Assembly (NCBI GenBank): GCA_029204225.1
Contig: CM055100.1
Span: 8,200,713 to 8,264,712, forward strand
From: Diphasiastrum complanatum
Taxonomy: Eukaryota > Streptophyta > Lycopodiopsida > Lycopodiales > Lycopodiaceae
Length of the DNA: 64,000 bases
Direction: 5' to 3'
Part shown: positions 54,538 to 64,000 of the stretch, in pieces
Position numbering within the stretch: position 1 is the stretch's first letter
Layout of the letters: every line of letters starts with the position of its first letter
Notes under the pieces: generated by a model
What the model was told of the DNA's origin: nothing
The model's database searches: none
The model's input: the letters and a program-made list of their open reading frames with translations, nothing else
Made by a program: the position numbers and the translations under genes

Positions 54538-55720
54538 ATTTCTAGATCAAATCGATAATGAGATTGGATATAGGATTTTTCAAAAAAACTATCTCAAATT
54601 AGATCTGCTAGCTCTATTCCAATTTTCAAAAATCTGATTCTATATGATGAAAAAACTTTCCGAAATTCGATCAATCGATACTTCTCAAAAATGATAAATC
54701 TCTCAGAATTCAATTCAGAATATCAAAGATTTAATTCAAATTTTGCCAAAGACTTGATTTGGAAAATCAGAAACTAAAAATAGGACAAGCAAAGGTTCTC
54801 TAGGCGAAGGTTGGCTTGGCGAAGGTTCAACAGTGCTATTTTGGAAAAAAAAAATTCTGAACACTTTTCTGGCAATTTCTTGGGAAATAACCGTCACCGA
54901 CTTGTCAGATGGAAGATCTGACACAGATAAAACTATGGAAAATCAGATGAAGATTTCTAACACAAGAAAATACAGTTTTTATAATCTAGCGAGGGTAAAA
55001 ATCAAGATTTTTTGTGATCTGATCAAGAAGAATCTTTGTCGATCTCAGAAATAGTATTTTTCTATAAATAGAATGTTTTGAAAACTCGACGAAGGTTCGA
55101 GGGATCAAGAATAATACTGGTAATTTTGCACTTTTTTTGAGAAAAAATGACAATATGACAACTGATCCTCTGAAACCTTTTCTATTTTTGGTATTATTCT
55201 TCGTCGACCTGGCAATAGATGGATCTGAATCACATCTAAGCACAGTGAATTTGGCGAAGGTTCTTTTTCTGTATTTTTTAGAGTTTTGATATTTTTTGGT
55301 GGTTTTTCTGATGTTTCTGAAAATCTGTTGGGAATCAATCTTTGCCCTTCAAACTGAAGGTTCTGTAAACAAAACCAGAGGTGTCTGCAACTTGGCAAAG
55401 GTTTTCTAAAAGAGGGTAAAGAGTTCTGAGCTATGATGACACTTTTTGTCTCTTTTTGACCAAATTTGACAGATTGGACCAATTTTTGTTATTTTCTTTG
55501 ATATCTCAGATCCAAATAGATCTTAAGATTGGTGATCTGAATAGCTTTCTTTGTTTAATAATCAGATTAGATTTCAAACAAGCAAATCCACTCAAATCAA
55601 GCAAAATCAATTCCAAACTAACCCTAAAATGCAGATTTAACACTATTCATGCCAGGACAAGATGCCTAATGCAAGCTAGCCATCAACCAAACATGCTGCA
55701 AACTAAAAAATTGGAGTAGC
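54538..55720 (-). other. Gypsy 5' leader with recurring AACCTTCG motif
   Basis: About 1.2 kb of A/T-rich non-coding sequence between PBS and gag. On the plus strand GGCGAAGGTT or CGACGAAGGTTC occurs at about 54800, 54813, 55088 and 55252, with variants near 55360 and 55393. It may hold packaging or translation signals; that is inference. Confidence 0.65.
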
Positions 55721-55738
55721 TCCTCGGCAACGACGCCA
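55721..55738 (-). promoter_or_regulatory. Gypsy primer-binding site (tRNA-Asp type)
   Basis: Minus strand TGGCGTCGTTGCCGAGGA, close to the TGGCGCCGTTGCCGGGGA used by Athila/Tat-like plant gypsy elements. It lies 4 bp inside the LTR. Confidence 0.85.
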
Positions 55739-55742
55739 AAAT

Positions 55743-56497
55743 TGTAGTGGGTATCTTTCCTTGTCTAACCTGAATCCAGGATCTAGTCGATCTAGCATTA
55801 AAGAGACAGAGTTAGTTGTCATGCAGAGGTTCGTTCCCATGAGAGCAATAATATAGTTCTAATTTCAACATGAATGGAGGATCTAACACTACATCCATTA
55901 ACACTAAACATTAACACTACATCCATTAACCCTACTTCCATTAACTCTAAATCCACAACAATGATAGAAACTTACTCTTCTCTCTCTGCCTTTCTCTCTC
56001 ACAAAAAATATAAGAAATAACAATCCTAATAATGATCAGATCAAACAATTAGCAAAATCCAAAGAAAGCATGAGAAATGGAGGAAAAGAGAGGAAGATCA
56101 AGGACATTCATCAATCCATTTCTAAAGAGAACCAATCTGCTTTATTGAAATGAGGAAATGAACATCAGGAGCAACTCGAGTTGGTCCCTTTTTATAGTAG
56201 AGAGGAGGACCCTGGCCTCTGAATCCTATCGGTCCAGTCTTGTCTCTCTTTTTATTCAAATTTAAAAAAGTGTGGGAACCATCAAAATTGGAGGGAAACC
56301 CAACTTTATTCACTAACTTGACATTTAGGCCCTGCGACATTAAAAATCCCGCAAAAAGGCCTAAAGTCCTTTATTAACTTCTAATTAATCAAATAACTAT
56401 GTGATCATCGGGTTGGACTTACACACGCAAGGTGCCAATTCCCTCTCACTTATCAACTAGGGTTAGGGTTGCCTTGGGATCCGCAAACCCTCCAACA
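55743..56497 (-). mobile_element. 5' LTR of the gypsy element (755 bp)
   Basis: Minus strand starts TGTTGGAGGGTTTGCGG (56497) and ends ACCCACTACA next to the PBS, giving TGT...ACA ends. A TATA box is at 56189-56196 (minus CTATAAAAAGG). No matching 3' LTR is visible below 49 kb, so the bounds rest on the PBS and end motifs. Confidence 0.8.
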
Positions 56498-56688
56498 TGT
56501 ATTCTTCAATCTGATATTCAACACTAATCAATGGAGAATGAACATATTAGATTTAGAAGAAAAGTAAAAATGAGCATTTAGTACACAATCGTAATAGATA
56601 TAGAATATAAAATTACACACCGATACAGTAAGTAAATCTGTATAATGAAGCTACTTGAAGTGTACATGAAGGACAGAAGAATGTATTT
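56498..56688. other. Interval without recognisable gene
   Basis: Nothing identified. Confidence 0.5.
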
Positions 56689-58203
56689 CTACTTTTGACT
56701 ATTCCATGAAGTGGGTCCTTGTGCTAGAAATCGCAAATAGCCAAAAGTAAATTTTCTACTATCCACGTCTCTAGCCCAATCCGAGTTTGAGTAAGCTTCT
56801 AGAATTACTGTATCCACTGAACTTTCCACATAACACAAGGCTAGTGCTTTGTGGCTTGAATGCACCTTGATACGCTTTTCAAAGCTAGTCTGGTAGGCAA
56901 TTGGATTTGACATATATTGGGATATTACGCTGACTACAAAAGCAAGGCCAAGATGTCTGCATATCATATTGATTGATAGGGGTACTTGCACATTTCTTTT
57001 TGCTCTTCTTCAGATTTAAGACACATATCTTTTGACAACTTAAAGTCTGAAATTATAGCTATGCCTATGGCTTTGCAATCTTCCATGTCATATCTGTAAA
57101 CATTGATTAAATACCTAGTGTTGGCTTGTAATGATCCTTCTTGTAGTTTTGTCTCTTGTGATTTTATTGTCAGGTAGGTAATGCACTGGCTCAAAAGTAC
57201 TCATTTCAAATTATTTTGACAATAACAACTGATTTGTAATACTAATGATTAAAGAATGATCAACATAAAGTGCTATTATAAGATAGCTTGAGCTTATGTG
57301 CATTATGTACACATTAGCATCGATAAAATAAAATTTAAATTGATGTTGCAATAACAATGAATATATTTGATCAAACCAGGCTATTGGAGCCTTTTTTAGA
57401 TCATATGGAGGCTTTTGAAACTTTTAGACTTTGTGTTCTCTTCCTTGAAGGACATAGCCATTCTTCTTGATAGATGTAGATATCTTCTTGTATGTAACCA
57501 TTAAGGAATGCTATTTGGACATCCATTTGGTAAATTTCCAAATAAGTTTGTAATTGTTATAGCCACTAGAGTTTGAATAGATTCATGCTTTACCACTAGA
57601 CTGAAAGTCTTATTATAATCTATTCCATGAGTTTGTTCATAGCCTTTTACCAATAGTTGAGTTTTCATTTGGATATTGATTCATCTACTTTAAGCTTAAG
57701 CTTAAATATCCACTTGGTGTCAATAATCTTTGCATTTTTAAGAGGAACAACAAGATTCCAGGTCTTGTATTTCACCAACGATTATACTCAGTCTTCATAG
57801 CTTTGTGCCAGTTATCTGCATTTGGATTTGACAAGGCATTTGCAATTGTGGCAGATTCATCATGAATTATGAATGCATGTGGAATGAATTGTTCAAGGTC
57901 ATATTGAATTAGAGTCTATTGTTGTATAGGTGGCTACTTTTGCTAGATGACAAAAAATATTTTTTGCTCTGAGTGGAGTGGTATTTGAAGGTTGAGACTT
58001 GTCAATAGTAATTGGAGTTATTGAAATAAACTCTTGCATTGTATTTTTGCTCAAAGTCATAGAATTTGTCTTCTAAGAAGACTATATCTGAAGCTATTTC
58101 ATAAACTTTGTAGGATTTATGACATGGAGAGTAGCCAACAAAAATATTCTTAAAGCTAACAAGATGAAGTTTTTTCTTAGATAAGAAAGAATTTGTACGT
58201 AGC
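56689..58203 (-). pseudogene. Copia G fragment: integrase C-terminus, RT and RNase H, heavily decayed
   Basis: Minus strand from 58203: KNIFVGYSPCHKSYKVYE and DIVFLEDKFYDFEQ (after the integrase core). RT pieces in several frames include GIDYNKTFSLVVKH. The RT/RNase H junction (EEEQKEMCKYPYQSI) and RNase H (AYSNSDWARDVDSRKFTFGY, GPTSWNSQK) end at 56689. Domain order is normal but almost every segment is in a different frame, so this is an old copy. Confidence 0.82.
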
Positions 58204-58206
58204 ATA

Positions 58207-58879
58207 TGTGAAAGTACTATACTTTAGGACCATAAATGGATCTACAAAAGACCCACAAGAGTGGATTGCTTTACAACTGATCAAAAAAGTTGATCTAGAT
58301 TGGTCATCTAACAATCAACAAGCAAGAACAATCAATAACATTGATCAATCACTAAATCAGACTTGACACATGTGTATTACAAGCTATAGTATGGCTTGCA
58401 AGTTGAAAAACAATTACAAATTGATTTGGTTGCGTTTGGATCACAAAAGCTCAATGTACAATATTGAGTAGCTCAAGATTGCCAATGAGCTCCAAAAATA
58501 ATCTATCTTCTCACTATAAAGAGATGGAATACATAGCAAAAGTGACTTCCTTTGTAAATTTAGGTGAATTTCTAGCATGTAAGAAGGAAGTAAACTCAGC
58601 CTTTTTTCCCTAAAATGAAACCGAAGTCTATTTCTTAAAGTCATGCTTGGTAGATAGCTAGTTGGTCAAAATCTCATCACAAATCAAGGTGTGGGTCCTA
58701 TAATGTAGGGATGACCACCAAATAGACATGACCAACTCTCTTGATTCGACCTAACCTACATTAGGAGTAGATTTCCACGTAGCACTTACATGTGTGGAAT
58801 CCACCGATGTACAAAATTTACATTAGACTACATGGTTTCTGATCAAGCTAGATTTGCCAAATTTTGACAATTCTTCACA
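58207..58879 (-). mobile_element. LTR of copia D family, near full length
   Basis: Inverted relative of 28179-28884: minus strand starts TGTGAAGAATTGTCAAAATT at 58879 and ends AGTACTTTCACA. It is preceded on the minus strand by the polypurine tract TTTGAGGAGTG and the copia D 3' tail, so it is a 3' LTR whose internal region is mostly lost. Confidence 0.88.
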
Positions 58880-58959
58880 CTCCTCAAATTTAGAAGTGTC
58901 TAAAAAATCCAGCTATAAACAAGAAACCCTTGAGACTCCAATAGAGAACAATGTCCATG
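58880..58959 (-). pseudogene. Copia D 3' tail before the LTR
   Basis: Reverse complement of CTATTGGAGTCTCAA...TTTTTTAGA...GAGGAGTG, the same block found at 31915-32027 in copia D. It is interrupted at 58960 by the NGLLGYC element terminus. Confidence 0.75.
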
Positions 58960-59232
58960 CATTAGAGAAAATATGGGCCCAAAGAGGGCCCTATAAGAAA
59001 TGCCATGTAGGAGAGAGAAAAATAATTATAAAGTAATTAAAATATCATTTTCTAACTTCTTTAGGCATCTGCCTGCACTACTTTCCATGTGAATGAATGT
59101 ACCTTAGTTTAGTCACATCAAACTTCACTAGTGTTTAACCATAGTTAAAGTATAATTTTTCAAAATGCTGAAATATTCCCTCCCAGTAGTTGGGAACACT
59201 CAAAAATTTGAATTAGGAGTGACATTTCAGAA

Positions 59233-61302
59233 ACAAAGCCTATGCCATCTCTATCTCCAGGGTTTAGCACCATCTCTGTCTCCAATGTCGTTAGCGCCAT
59301 CTCCAGCTTTGTTATTGTCATTGTGTTGTTTGTTACTATAATATTGTACTGATGACAAAGCTTTATCATCTTCATGTGGATCTGTTACCAGAATATGCTC
59401 CGCTCAGGAGAAGAAATTCAAAGCAACCCAAATTGTCAACTTCTGATATGATCCGATACAAGGAGGAAAAGCTAAAGCATGTAGATTTATAGTCATCAGG
59501 AACATTGTATCCTATTGATCCATGTTTATTGCAACATCCGAATTTTCATTCGGTGAAGTCAATTAATAATCTATATGTGTCATGGCAAAAATGGCCTTTT
59601 GGGTTATTGTGAGAATTTGATGCTCTATGGGAATGCACGTTCAATGCAAAGAATACATTATTTGGAAGAGGAATCAAGGAAAATATCAAAGGTGTGCGAA
59701 GAAAAGTCTACAAAGTTGAAAACTTGTTTGGAAGAAGGAGATCCAAAGGTTGAAATCTTCTTTGCATCATTTTACAGCTAGTAATGATGAGATAAAAACT
59801 GCATTCCAATCCATGCGTATCTCATATTTGTCTCTTGTTAAAGATATGGATGTGCTCAACAGAAAAGTCTGAAGCAACAAGAGAAAAAGACTGGTAACCA
59901 AGGATATATGTGATCTATCATCCAGAGGAGGCTATAGAAAAAGGCGAATCTGTGCATTCAAGTAGGTTATAGCTTATTTGGTATTGAATATTGTTTGAAC
60001 TTTGAGATTCATTCATAATCACTAGTTTTGTTATTTATTCTTTTCAACTTTCTGTTGATTTGCTTATTATGCTGATGTGAATACTATGTGTGTCCTAATT
60101 TCTATTAACATTTTCATGAACATTATGTTTGCAATGCATATCAGCATTGGTTGCTGAAGACCATTTGGCAGATGAGATTTCCATTGGAAACTAACTAGGT
60201 TCTATCTTGACTTCTAAATCTATGAAATCAATGTTAAACAATAACAAAATGAAAAAGATAAAGGCTTCAGTTACTGATAGCATTATGAATGAAGTTGGAA
60301 AAATACATTAGTTCAGGGGGCATGCGATTTTTCTAGCATTAGTAGAGAAGCATATGCAACAATGTTTAAGATGATACAGGAGGCATTTGCACAATTAAGT
60401 ATTAAAAAGTATCCAATCCCACGACCATTTCATCTTTTTTTTTTAATGAGACATGTTAAACCAAGGTATGCAGACAATAGTTGGTAATCCATCTCATATC
60501 AATGAAGTGTATTGCTCAAAAGGAGAATGTCTAGCATATAACAATTCCAACAATTAATTTATTGATATTAATCAGCTACTAACATTTATCATAAATTTTT
60601 ATGGTATTACAAATGAGAATGTCAATAACAAGTTGATAGTTGTTCTCAAGTTAAATGAGTCTGAAATTATAATTTTTGTTTTCTCTTATAGGTGGTGAAA
60701 GAAGACCATGACATTTTCTCATGGATATTTAATAAAACGTCATATTTAGCCACCATTTGTTGATGGGTATTGCTCAACTGTCTAGGTTTTGGTAATGAAT
60801 ACTTGCTTTTCACTTCTACATAGGATTTAACAAAGGATCTCCACATGTTGAATATCAGTCATGCCTACCAAATGCAATACATACACACAAACACCCTTTT
60901 GAATCAACCCTATGGCCTCAAACAGTATGGTGCATCTCAAAGGTGATTCTCAACACATTTCCATCTCACAATGGCATTACAAAGCATTCATACCAAAGAC
61001 TTCCTAGCACTCCTACACAACCCTGGATGATATAGTGTTCTCATGTCATGGGCTTCTAAAACAGACCTCTACATATGGGTTCAACAGAAGTAGCATTTGG
61101 TTTAACACCAAAAAAGAGTAATAAGTTGTTTTCACTGAGCTAGAGGTAAGATAATGAGTGGGTTTCTAGGCAAGAGAAAGCTCAACACAACAGTTTGAGG
61201 AAACATGACTATCAGTAGCTCCTGTAGAGATCTATTTCAAAGAAAAACCAACATAATTCTACAATCCAGCCTTGAGCATACTTTTGAGAATACAAGAAAA
61301 AA
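59233..61302 (+). repeat. Right arm of the inverted duplication
   Basis: Reverse complement of 43467-45367 with few differences. One difference is an extra 18-20 bp minisatellite unit (GGAGACAGAGATGGTGCTAA type) near 59262-59300. Confidence 0.93.
59450..60760 (+). pseudogene. NGLLGYC-family transposase-like gene, copy 3
   Basis: Plus strand: PIDPCLLQHPNFHSV, MCHGKNGLLGYCENLMLYGN, a helical HYLEEESRKISKVCEEKS stretch, SYLSLVKDMDVLNRKV, and SNKRKRLVTKDICDLSS, matching the KSKRKR...DDLS part of copy 1. The donor GCATTCAA|GTAGGT is at the same place as in copy 1 (GCATTCAA|GTATGT). The next exon starts after ATATCAG with LVAEDHLADEISIGN. Then LVQGACDFSSISREAYATMF, TIVGNPSHINEVYCSKGE and VVLKLNESEI. 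The same deletion as copy 2 removes the exon end. The acceptor TTCTCTTATAG at 60691 leads to VVKEDHDIFSWIFNKT. Frameshifts and stops throughout. Confidence 0.65.
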
Positions 61303-63350
61303 TGCATATGAAGGCTCTTCAAAAGATGTGATGAAAAGATAAGAAGAAGTACTTCCCTCGGCTTGCTTACCCTTGTCCTTGTATGTGAGCCTTGATAGCT
61401 CCATCCTTGACCTTGTGGATCTTCTTGGTGTGCTTGGAGTTCTTGGCTCTAGCTCCTCCTCATGATCAAGCTCCTCCTTGAGCTCGGCCACCTCTCTTCC
61501 AATAGAGTCTTTAGGTGAATCATCTTCAAGCTTATGCATTCTAGTCTCATCAAAAATGATATCTCTAGATATGACAATCTTTTGAGAAAAGGGAATGAAA
61601 ATTTTGTAGCCTTTGCTTGCATTTCCATAGCCTATTATGATCCCCATCATGGATGATGGATCCTCCTTGGTTCTTGTGTCCAAAGGGACATGTACATAGC
61701 AAATGCATTCAAACACCTTCAAGTTTTTGAGATTAGGCTTTTCTCCATACAACAACTCATAAGATGTTTTACCATTTATAGAGCTACATGGAACTCTATT
61801 ACATAAGAAGTTAGCACCATGAGAGCTTCTCCCCAAAAATTCTTAGGTAGGCATGCATCTAACCTTAGAGCTTTAGAACATTCACATAGTGTCCTATTTC
61901 TCTTCTCAGCCACCCCATTTTGTTGAGGGGTGTAAGGGCAAGATAACTCCTTCTTGATCCCTTCTTGATCACAAAAGTCTTTAAATTCATTTGAGATATT
62001 TTCTCCTCCATTATCACTTCTAAAAAAATTGATCTTGTGATCATGATGCTTTTCAACAAAAGTATTGAACTTGAAAAAACTCTCAAAAACATGTGCTTCA
62101 GAGGAAAGTAGATATACACATCCATATCTTGAGTAATCATCTATAAAGGTGACAAACATGTGCTTTATAGGAAAGTAGATATACCCATCCATGTCTTGAG
62201 TAGTCATCTATAAAGGTGACAAACATTGTAGCTCCACCATTGCTCTTTGTGCTAGCAAAATTCACATCCGAGTGGATCAACTCGAGAGGATGACTTGTCT
62301 TTGTGATTGAGCTTGGAGAAGGTAACTTGTGTGCCTTAGCCAAGGCACAAGCTTCACATACCCTTTCCTCCTTTGTCAAAGATCTTGGAATGTCGAGAGC
62401 AAGCTCCTCCTTGCACATGGCTTCCATGCACTTGGTGTTGATGTGACCAAGCCTCTTGTGCCACAAATTGAATGTGGTCATGTTGCTCTCCTCGGCTACC
62501 ATCACAAATTGGTTAGGATCTACAAAAGCATCAAGCTTAAATAACCTCCCGAACCTTGTTTCCCTTGCTATGATCATCCCACTTTTTTTGATGTTGCATA
62601 CATTAGTACAGAACTCCACAATGAATCCATAATCTAAAAGTTGACCAGCATTAAGCAAATTCTTAGTGATGCTAGGAATGAAGAGAACACCATCTATCTT
62701 AGTCTTCTTGGAAGATCCTAAGCATAAGGGAATGGATCCCACACCTTCAACTTTACATTCATCATCATTTGCTGTAAAAATGGACTTTATAGGTCCTACA
62801 TAAAGTGTGAGTTGAGAAAATACTCCCTTCAACCTGACATGTGGGAGCTAGCCCCACTATCTATCCACCAAGGATCTTCATCTTTGACATTTGATGATGA
62901 AAAAGTTGACATCATGAGTGAGTCCTCATGAGAAATCTCTTTCTCTTCTTGTCCCATGTTGGCTTGACCTTGAGCTTGCTTTCTCTTGAAGCATTCCGAG
63001 GCATAGTGCCCCATCTTGCTACAATAGTAGCACTTGATCTTAGATTTGTCCTTCTTGGGCTTTACTTGTGATGATGATGATGTAGATCCTCCTTGATCTC
63101 CATCCTTTGCTTGCTCCTTTTTGAATGCTCCTCCCGTGCTCTTTGCTTTGCCTTTGCTCTTGGAAAATAAGGCTTTGTCATCACCATCATTGATGGAGAG
63201 CCTCTTCATCCTTGATTTGATATGAGCCTTCCTACTCTCCTCGGCCATCAACACACTTTGAAGGTCTTCAAGTGTAGGCAAGTTTACCGTGATGGCATAG
63301 CTTTGGACAAGGTTAGTAAAAAAAACAAGTTCCGTTTGATCTATTCTCAC
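61303..63350 (-). pseudogene. Copia E gag C-terminus, protease and integrase
   Basis: From 63350: FTNLVQSYAITVNLPTLED, a Lys-rich stretch, an intact zinc knuckle CYYCSKMGHYASEC, and the protease site WWIDSGASSHMSG. Pre-integrase (VLFIPSITKNLLNAGQLLDY) and zinc finger (LWHKRLGHINTKC...CEACALAKAH) follow. Integrase core residues are LIHSDVNF, RSDNGGENIS and QQNGVAEKRNRTL, but a 67 bp tandem duplication (62093-62226) breaks the core frame. The C-terminal FECICYVHVPLDTRTKEDPS and IGYGNASKGYKIF run to PRTPSTPRRSTRSR. RT and RNase H are lost where the NGLLGYC copy 3 begins. The gag N-terminus is missing. Confidence 0.9.
62093..62226 (-). repeat. 67 bp tandem duplication inside copia E integrase
   Basis: The blocks starting 62093 and 62160 both read GTGCTT.A.AGGAAAGTAGAT then ATA.CCATCCAT.TCTTGAGTA. 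The 67 bp period is not a multiple of three and shifts the integrase frame. Confidence 0.9.
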
Positions 63351-63475
63351 TCAAATGAAACCAAATTTGGAGGTACAATCACTAGATTAGCAACTAGTAG
63401 CGAGGACAAAGCCAATACTACTCAAATCTAGGATCTAAGCTTGAGAAAAACAAATCTAAAGCTCACTTTTAATTA

Positions 63476-63488
63476 GGCTCTGATACCA
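63476..63488 (-). promoter_or_regulatory. Copia E primer-binding site
   Basis: Minus strand TGGTATCAGAGCC, a perfect iMet-type PBS between a short leader and the LTR. Confidence 0.88.
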
Positions 63489-64000
63489 TGACAAAATTAT
63501 ACAGCAAAATGAATCCCAATCAATTCTAAAAGTTATGGAGGATGCACAAATCAAAGATCTAGACCCAAATTATAAGCTAGAATCAAGACTAGTTACCAAA
63601 ACTAGCTAATTTGGCATTTAACTCCACAATGGCCACATAGATTTCATCAAATACATAAAATTAAAGTGCAACAAGCTTCTCAAACCTGTAATCAACTTTA
63701 GTACCTTCCGAATCATGTATTTAATGCATAAAATCACTCACATCCAATAGCTATAACTCGCCACCCAAAGACAATGTTGATAGAACTTGTGGAAAAACTC
63801 GATTTTTTTTCATATTTGGATGGAGATCTCATCATACATTTATACATTCCAGGCTTGAATCTGAGCATATTAGGGCACATCTGAGCTTATCATACCCTAA
63901 CCCTAACATTAAACCTAATAGGTCATTGGATCCACCCTAATTTGGGGTCAAGAGCTCAAGATCCAAAAACAATATAAAACATGTTATTTTTAGATCTAGA
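63489..64000 (-). mobile_element. 5' LTR of copia E, running off the window
   Basis: Plus strand starts TGACAAAATTATACAGC right at the PBS. No second copy is in the window. It differs from LTR D at 58207, so copia E and the LTR D on the far side of NGLLGYC copy 3 are not simply the two ends of one element. Confidence 0.75.

Larger units (their letters stand above)
58960..61302 (+). mobile_element. NGLLGYC-family element copy 3 (5' two-thirds)
   Basis: Starts CATTAGAGAAAATATGGGC, matching the outer end of copy 1. From 59233 on it is also the right arm of the inverted duplication with 43467-45367. It stops at about 61302 in copia E coding sequence. An ATGCA is found on both sides (58957-58961 and 61302-61306), which could be a 5 bp target duplication, but the flanking copia families differ and the match is short. 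Confidence 0.6.

Noticed and set aside
58957-61306. ATGCA as a 5 bp target-site duplication of NGLLGYC copy 3
   Set aside because: Five bases can match by chance, and the two flanks belong to different copia families (D and E), so they were not one uninterrupted target.
63893-63907. Telomere-like CCCTAACCCTAA
   Set aside because: Only two units within an LTR; similar short words occur in the gypsy LTR near 56460.

Overview
The window looks like nuclear DNA from a repeat-rich land plant. The evidence is plant-type Ty1/copia and Ty3/gypsy retrotransposons with plant primer-binding sites (initiator-Met type TGGTATCAGAGC for copia, Asp type TGGCG.CGTTGCC for gypsy), a family 1 UDP-glycosyltransferase pseudogene with a plant PSPG box, low GC, and long CT and TA microsatellites. 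There are no bacterial operons, no CRISPR array and no organellar gene order. I cannot name the species. The density of decayed nested elements suggests a large genome, for example a fern or gymnosperm, but this is not proven. I see no clearly intact host gene.

Layout. 0-6.7 kb: a copia RT scrap, microsatellites, three copies of one retroelement leader (two face to face), an unknown retroelement-linked coding remnant and a possible orphan exon. 6.8-9.3 kb: a 2.5 kb non-coding element with 66 bp terminal inverted repeats, lying next to copia B. 9.3-13.6 kb: copia B, which keeps gag and protease but lacks integrase and RT. 14.7-20.0 kb: copia A on the minus strand, the most complete copia, inserted into an LTR of family B. 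20.9-22.4 kb: the glycosyltransferase pseudogene, cut off by copia gag sequence. 22.4-25.5 kb: remains of that copia, with GT-rich minisatellites in the middle and RNase H plus an LTR at the end. 26.3-33.3 kb: two candidate host exons around copia LTRs, then copia D (gag and protease only) between its LTRs. 33.5-36.8 kb: a 148 bp CT array, several local duplications, an 87 bp tRNA-derived SINE-like insert with a 14 bp target-site duplication, and a 28 bp poly-C run. 36.8-40.4 kb: an unknown ORF converging on a long minus-strand transposase-like gene. 40.4-48.3 kb: a mosaic of copia, gypsy and more copies of the transposase-like family. 48.4-56.5 kb: a minus-strand gypsy element with 5' LTR, PBS, gag, protease, RT and RNase H, but with the integrase core deleted. 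56.5-64.0 kb: copia fragments, a family D LTR, another copy of the transposase-like family and a minus-strand copia E reaching the window edge.

The main candidate for something undescribed is the transposase-like family (here called NGLLGYC, after a conserved motif). It is present at least four times: 37.4-40.4, 43.5-45.4, 47.6-48.3 and 59.0-61.3 kb. Copies share protein blocks, splice-site positions and, in two cases, the same outer terminus CATTAG. Conserved Asp, Cys-x2-Cys, His and Glu residues are spaced as in a DDE-type transposase. Two copies form a 1.9-2.1 kb inverted duplication about 13.9 kb apart and share the same internal deletion. All copies seen are broken.

Most coding segments are pseudogenes. 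Function statements describe the ancestral protein, not present activity.
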